From assembly GCA_003153335.1 (NCBI GenBank), contig PLYG01000236.1, positions 1-6,408 on the forward strand: 6,408 bases of DNA, written 5' to 3'. The notes under the pieces were generated by a model. It searched no databases. It was not told the origin of the DNA and saw only the letters and a list, made by a program, of their open reading frames with translations. The stretch is from Betaproteobacteria bacterium (lineage in GTDB: Bacteria > Pseudomonadota > Gammaproteobacteria > Burkholderiales > Casimicrobiaceae). Both the position numbers and the translations under genes were made by a program. Shown here piece by piece: positions 4,985-6,408 of the stretch. Positions within the stretch are counted from its first letter, which is position 1. Every line of letters starts with the position of its first letter.

Positions 4985-6408
4985 GACACCAACGGGTCGT
5001 GAACCTTTCTTCATCCTGGGCAGTCGTGATTTTGATCGCCGGCCTCCTCGCCCTCCCCACCGGCTGCGCCGCCAAGAACTTCCGCTGGTCCTCGCAAGGT
5101 GACGCGCAGACCATGGATCCACATGCCAACAACGAGGGCCTGAACAATGCCCAGAACAACCAAGTCTACGAGTACCTGACGCAACGCGACAAACAGAGCA
5201 AGGTCGTTCCGTGGCTCGCGACTTCCTGGGAAAACGTCTCGCCGACAAAATGGATCGTCCACCTGCGGAAGGATGTCAAGTTCCATGACGGCACGCCGTT
5301 TACTGCGGACGACGTCGTATTTTCGTTTGACCGAGCCCGGCTGTCCGATAGCACGTTCAAGCTATATTCGAACCAGTCGGGCACGACGCGCAAGATCGAC
5401 GACTATACGGTGGAATTCACGACGCCCGTTCCGAATCCGTTATTTCAGGAATCGATCGCAACCATCTTCATCATGAGCAAGGCCTGGGCGACGAAGAACA
5501 ACGTAGTGCGTCCCCAGAATTTCCGCGCCAAGGAGGACACCTATGCTGCCCGCAACGCGATGGGTACGGGGCCGTTCCTGCTCGTGTTGTTCGAGCCGGG
5601 CGTCAAGACGCTTTACAGGAAGAACGTCAATTGGTGGGGCATCAAGGAAGGGCATTTCGATGGCAACGTGGAAACGGTTGAGTATCGCCCCATAGTCAAT
5701 TCAGCGACGCGTATGCCCGCGCTGAAATCGGGAGAGATCGATTTCGTTCTCGATCCTGCGGTGCAGGATGTACAGAGGCTCCGCGAAGATCCGTCCCTCA
5801 AGATATGGGAAGGCGAGGAAAACCGGGTTATTTTCATCGGGTTGGACCAGGCGCGAGACGAGCTTCTCTACAGCGACGTCAAGGGCAAGAATCCGTTCAA
5901 GGACCTGCGCGTGCGCAAGGCACTGTATCAGTCGGTGGACATCGACGCGATCAAGACGCAGATCATGCGCGGATTTGCCCGCCCGACCGCCATCACGATG
6001 CACGACGCACAGGGCATCGGCATCAGACAGGATCTCGAGAAGCGCATACCTTACGATCCGGCTGCCGCAAGAAAGCTGCTCGCCGAGGCAGGCTACCCGA
6101 GCGGCTTCACCTTCACGCTCGACTGCCCGAACGACCGATACATCAACGACGAGAAGATCTGCACTGCCCTGGCGGCCATGTGGGCGCGCATCGGAATCAC
6201 CGTCCGGGTGGAGCTGATGCCGAGGGCGCAGTACTTGCAGAAAATCGGCAAACTGGACACCAGTGCTTTCATGCTCGGATGGGGTGGTGCAGCGACGGAT
6301 CCGATCTGGATGCTCAAGCCGGTGCTCCACAGCCGCAACGACTCGGGCGCGGGCGACGCGAACTACGGCAACTTCAAGAACCAGAAGCTCGACGCGCTGA
6401 TCGATGCC
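4981..6408 (+). CDS. Peptide-type ABC transporter substrate-binding protein (family 5), partial
   Basis: The first 476 residues are present; the stop lies beyond the window, and family members are usually about 500-550 residues. The product should be the periplasmic ligand-capturing component of a dipeptide/oligopeptide/nickel-type ABC importer (SBP_bac_5, DppA/OppA relatives). The start GTG 4981 has GGAG at 4971-4974 with a 6-nt gap. Residues 1-30 are a signal sequence with core WAVVILIAGLLAL ending in LPTGC. C29 suggests lipidation, although proline at -3 is atypical for a lipobox. Family landmarks are TMDPHANNEG (44-53), the signature FHDGTPFTADDVVFSF (101-116), MGTGPF (194-199), NWWG (217-220), a DPAAARKLLAEAGYP segment (359-373) and GWGGAATDP (433-441). 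Ligand specificity cannot be read from sequence. Permease and ATPase genes are expected downstream, outside the window. Divergent to the STAND regulator. Confidence 0.93.
   Translation, partial: MRHQRVVNLSSSWAVVILIAGLLALPTGCAAKNFRWSSQGDAQTMDPHANNEGLNNAQNNQVYEYLTQRDKQSKVVPWLATSWENVSPTKWIVHLRKDVKFHDGTPFTADDVVFSFDRARLSDSTFKLYSNQSGTTRKIDDYTVEFTTPVPNPLFQESIATIFIMSKAWATKNNVVRPQNFRAKEDTYAARNAMGTGPFLLVLFEPGVKTLYRKNVNWWGIKEGHFDGNVETVEYRPIVNSATRMPALKSGEIDFVLDPAVQDVQRLREDPSLKIWEGEENRVIFIGLDQARDELLYSDVKGKNPFKDLRVRKALYQSVDIDAIKTQIMRGFARPTAITMHDAQGIGIRQDLEKRIPYDPAAARKLLAEAGYPSGFTFTLDCPNDRYINDEKICTALAAMWARIGITVRVELMPRAQYLQKIGKLDTSAFMLGWGGAATDPIWMLKPVLHSRNDSGAGDANYGNFKNQKLDALIDA

Noticed and set aside
4718..5248. 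Minus-strand frame spanning the divergent intergenic region
   Set aside because: Most of it overlaps the solute-binding protein gene in antisense, and its composition is Arg/Ser-rich. Its end overlaps the regulator start out of frame.

Overview
This GC-rich window looks like part of a soil or environmental proteobacterial chromosome, most likely a betaproteobacterium of the Burkholderiales type. That placement is an inference. It rests on a Bug-family (tripartite tricarboxylate receptor) gene start, a large winged-helix/ATPase/TPR regulator of a kind common in those genomes, and strongly GC-biased third positions. No rRNA, tRNA, CRISPR array or intact mobile element was seen.

Layout. (1) Bases 21-170, plus strand: the first 43 codons of a GlsB/YeaQ/YmgE-type small membrane protein, cut off in mid-domain. 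(2) Bases 62-1225, minus strand: an exported protein with an Ig-like N-terminal part and a propeller-like repeat region. Its last ~24 codons are the antisense of the glsB fragment, so two unrelated genes are fused at about 137-149. (3) Bases 1226-1831: a gene-poor stretch with a candidate promoter and paired GATATCCGCG sites for the propeller gene, a CCGGCCGG stem-loop, and degenerate AAGCGG-type motifs. (4) Bases 1832-2017, minus strand: a 5' remnant of a Bug receptor gene. (5) Bases 2064-4748, minus strand: an 894-residue transcriptional regulator (OmpR-type winged helix, STAND/NB-ARC-like ATPase, TPR tail). (6) Bases 4749-4980: a divergent intergenic region. (7) Bases 4981-6408, plus strand: the start of a peptide-type ABC transporter substrate-binding protein that runs off the window.

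The right half is an intact unit in which a signal-integrating STAND regulator is transcribed away from a family-5 solute-binding protein gene. The regulator plausibly controls the transporter, but this is inferred from position only. The left 2 kb carries three incomplete genes and looks eroded or rearranged; the glsB/propeller fusion could also be an assembly chimera.

The most notable local observation is the regulator's start. The conserved N-terminal strands of its DNA-binding domain lie upstream of the first GTG, in a frame that contains no ATG, GTG or TTG after the preceding stop. An AGGAG sits exactly 7 nt before an ATC codon, suggesting a non-canonical AUC start, a mutated ATG or a one-base indel.
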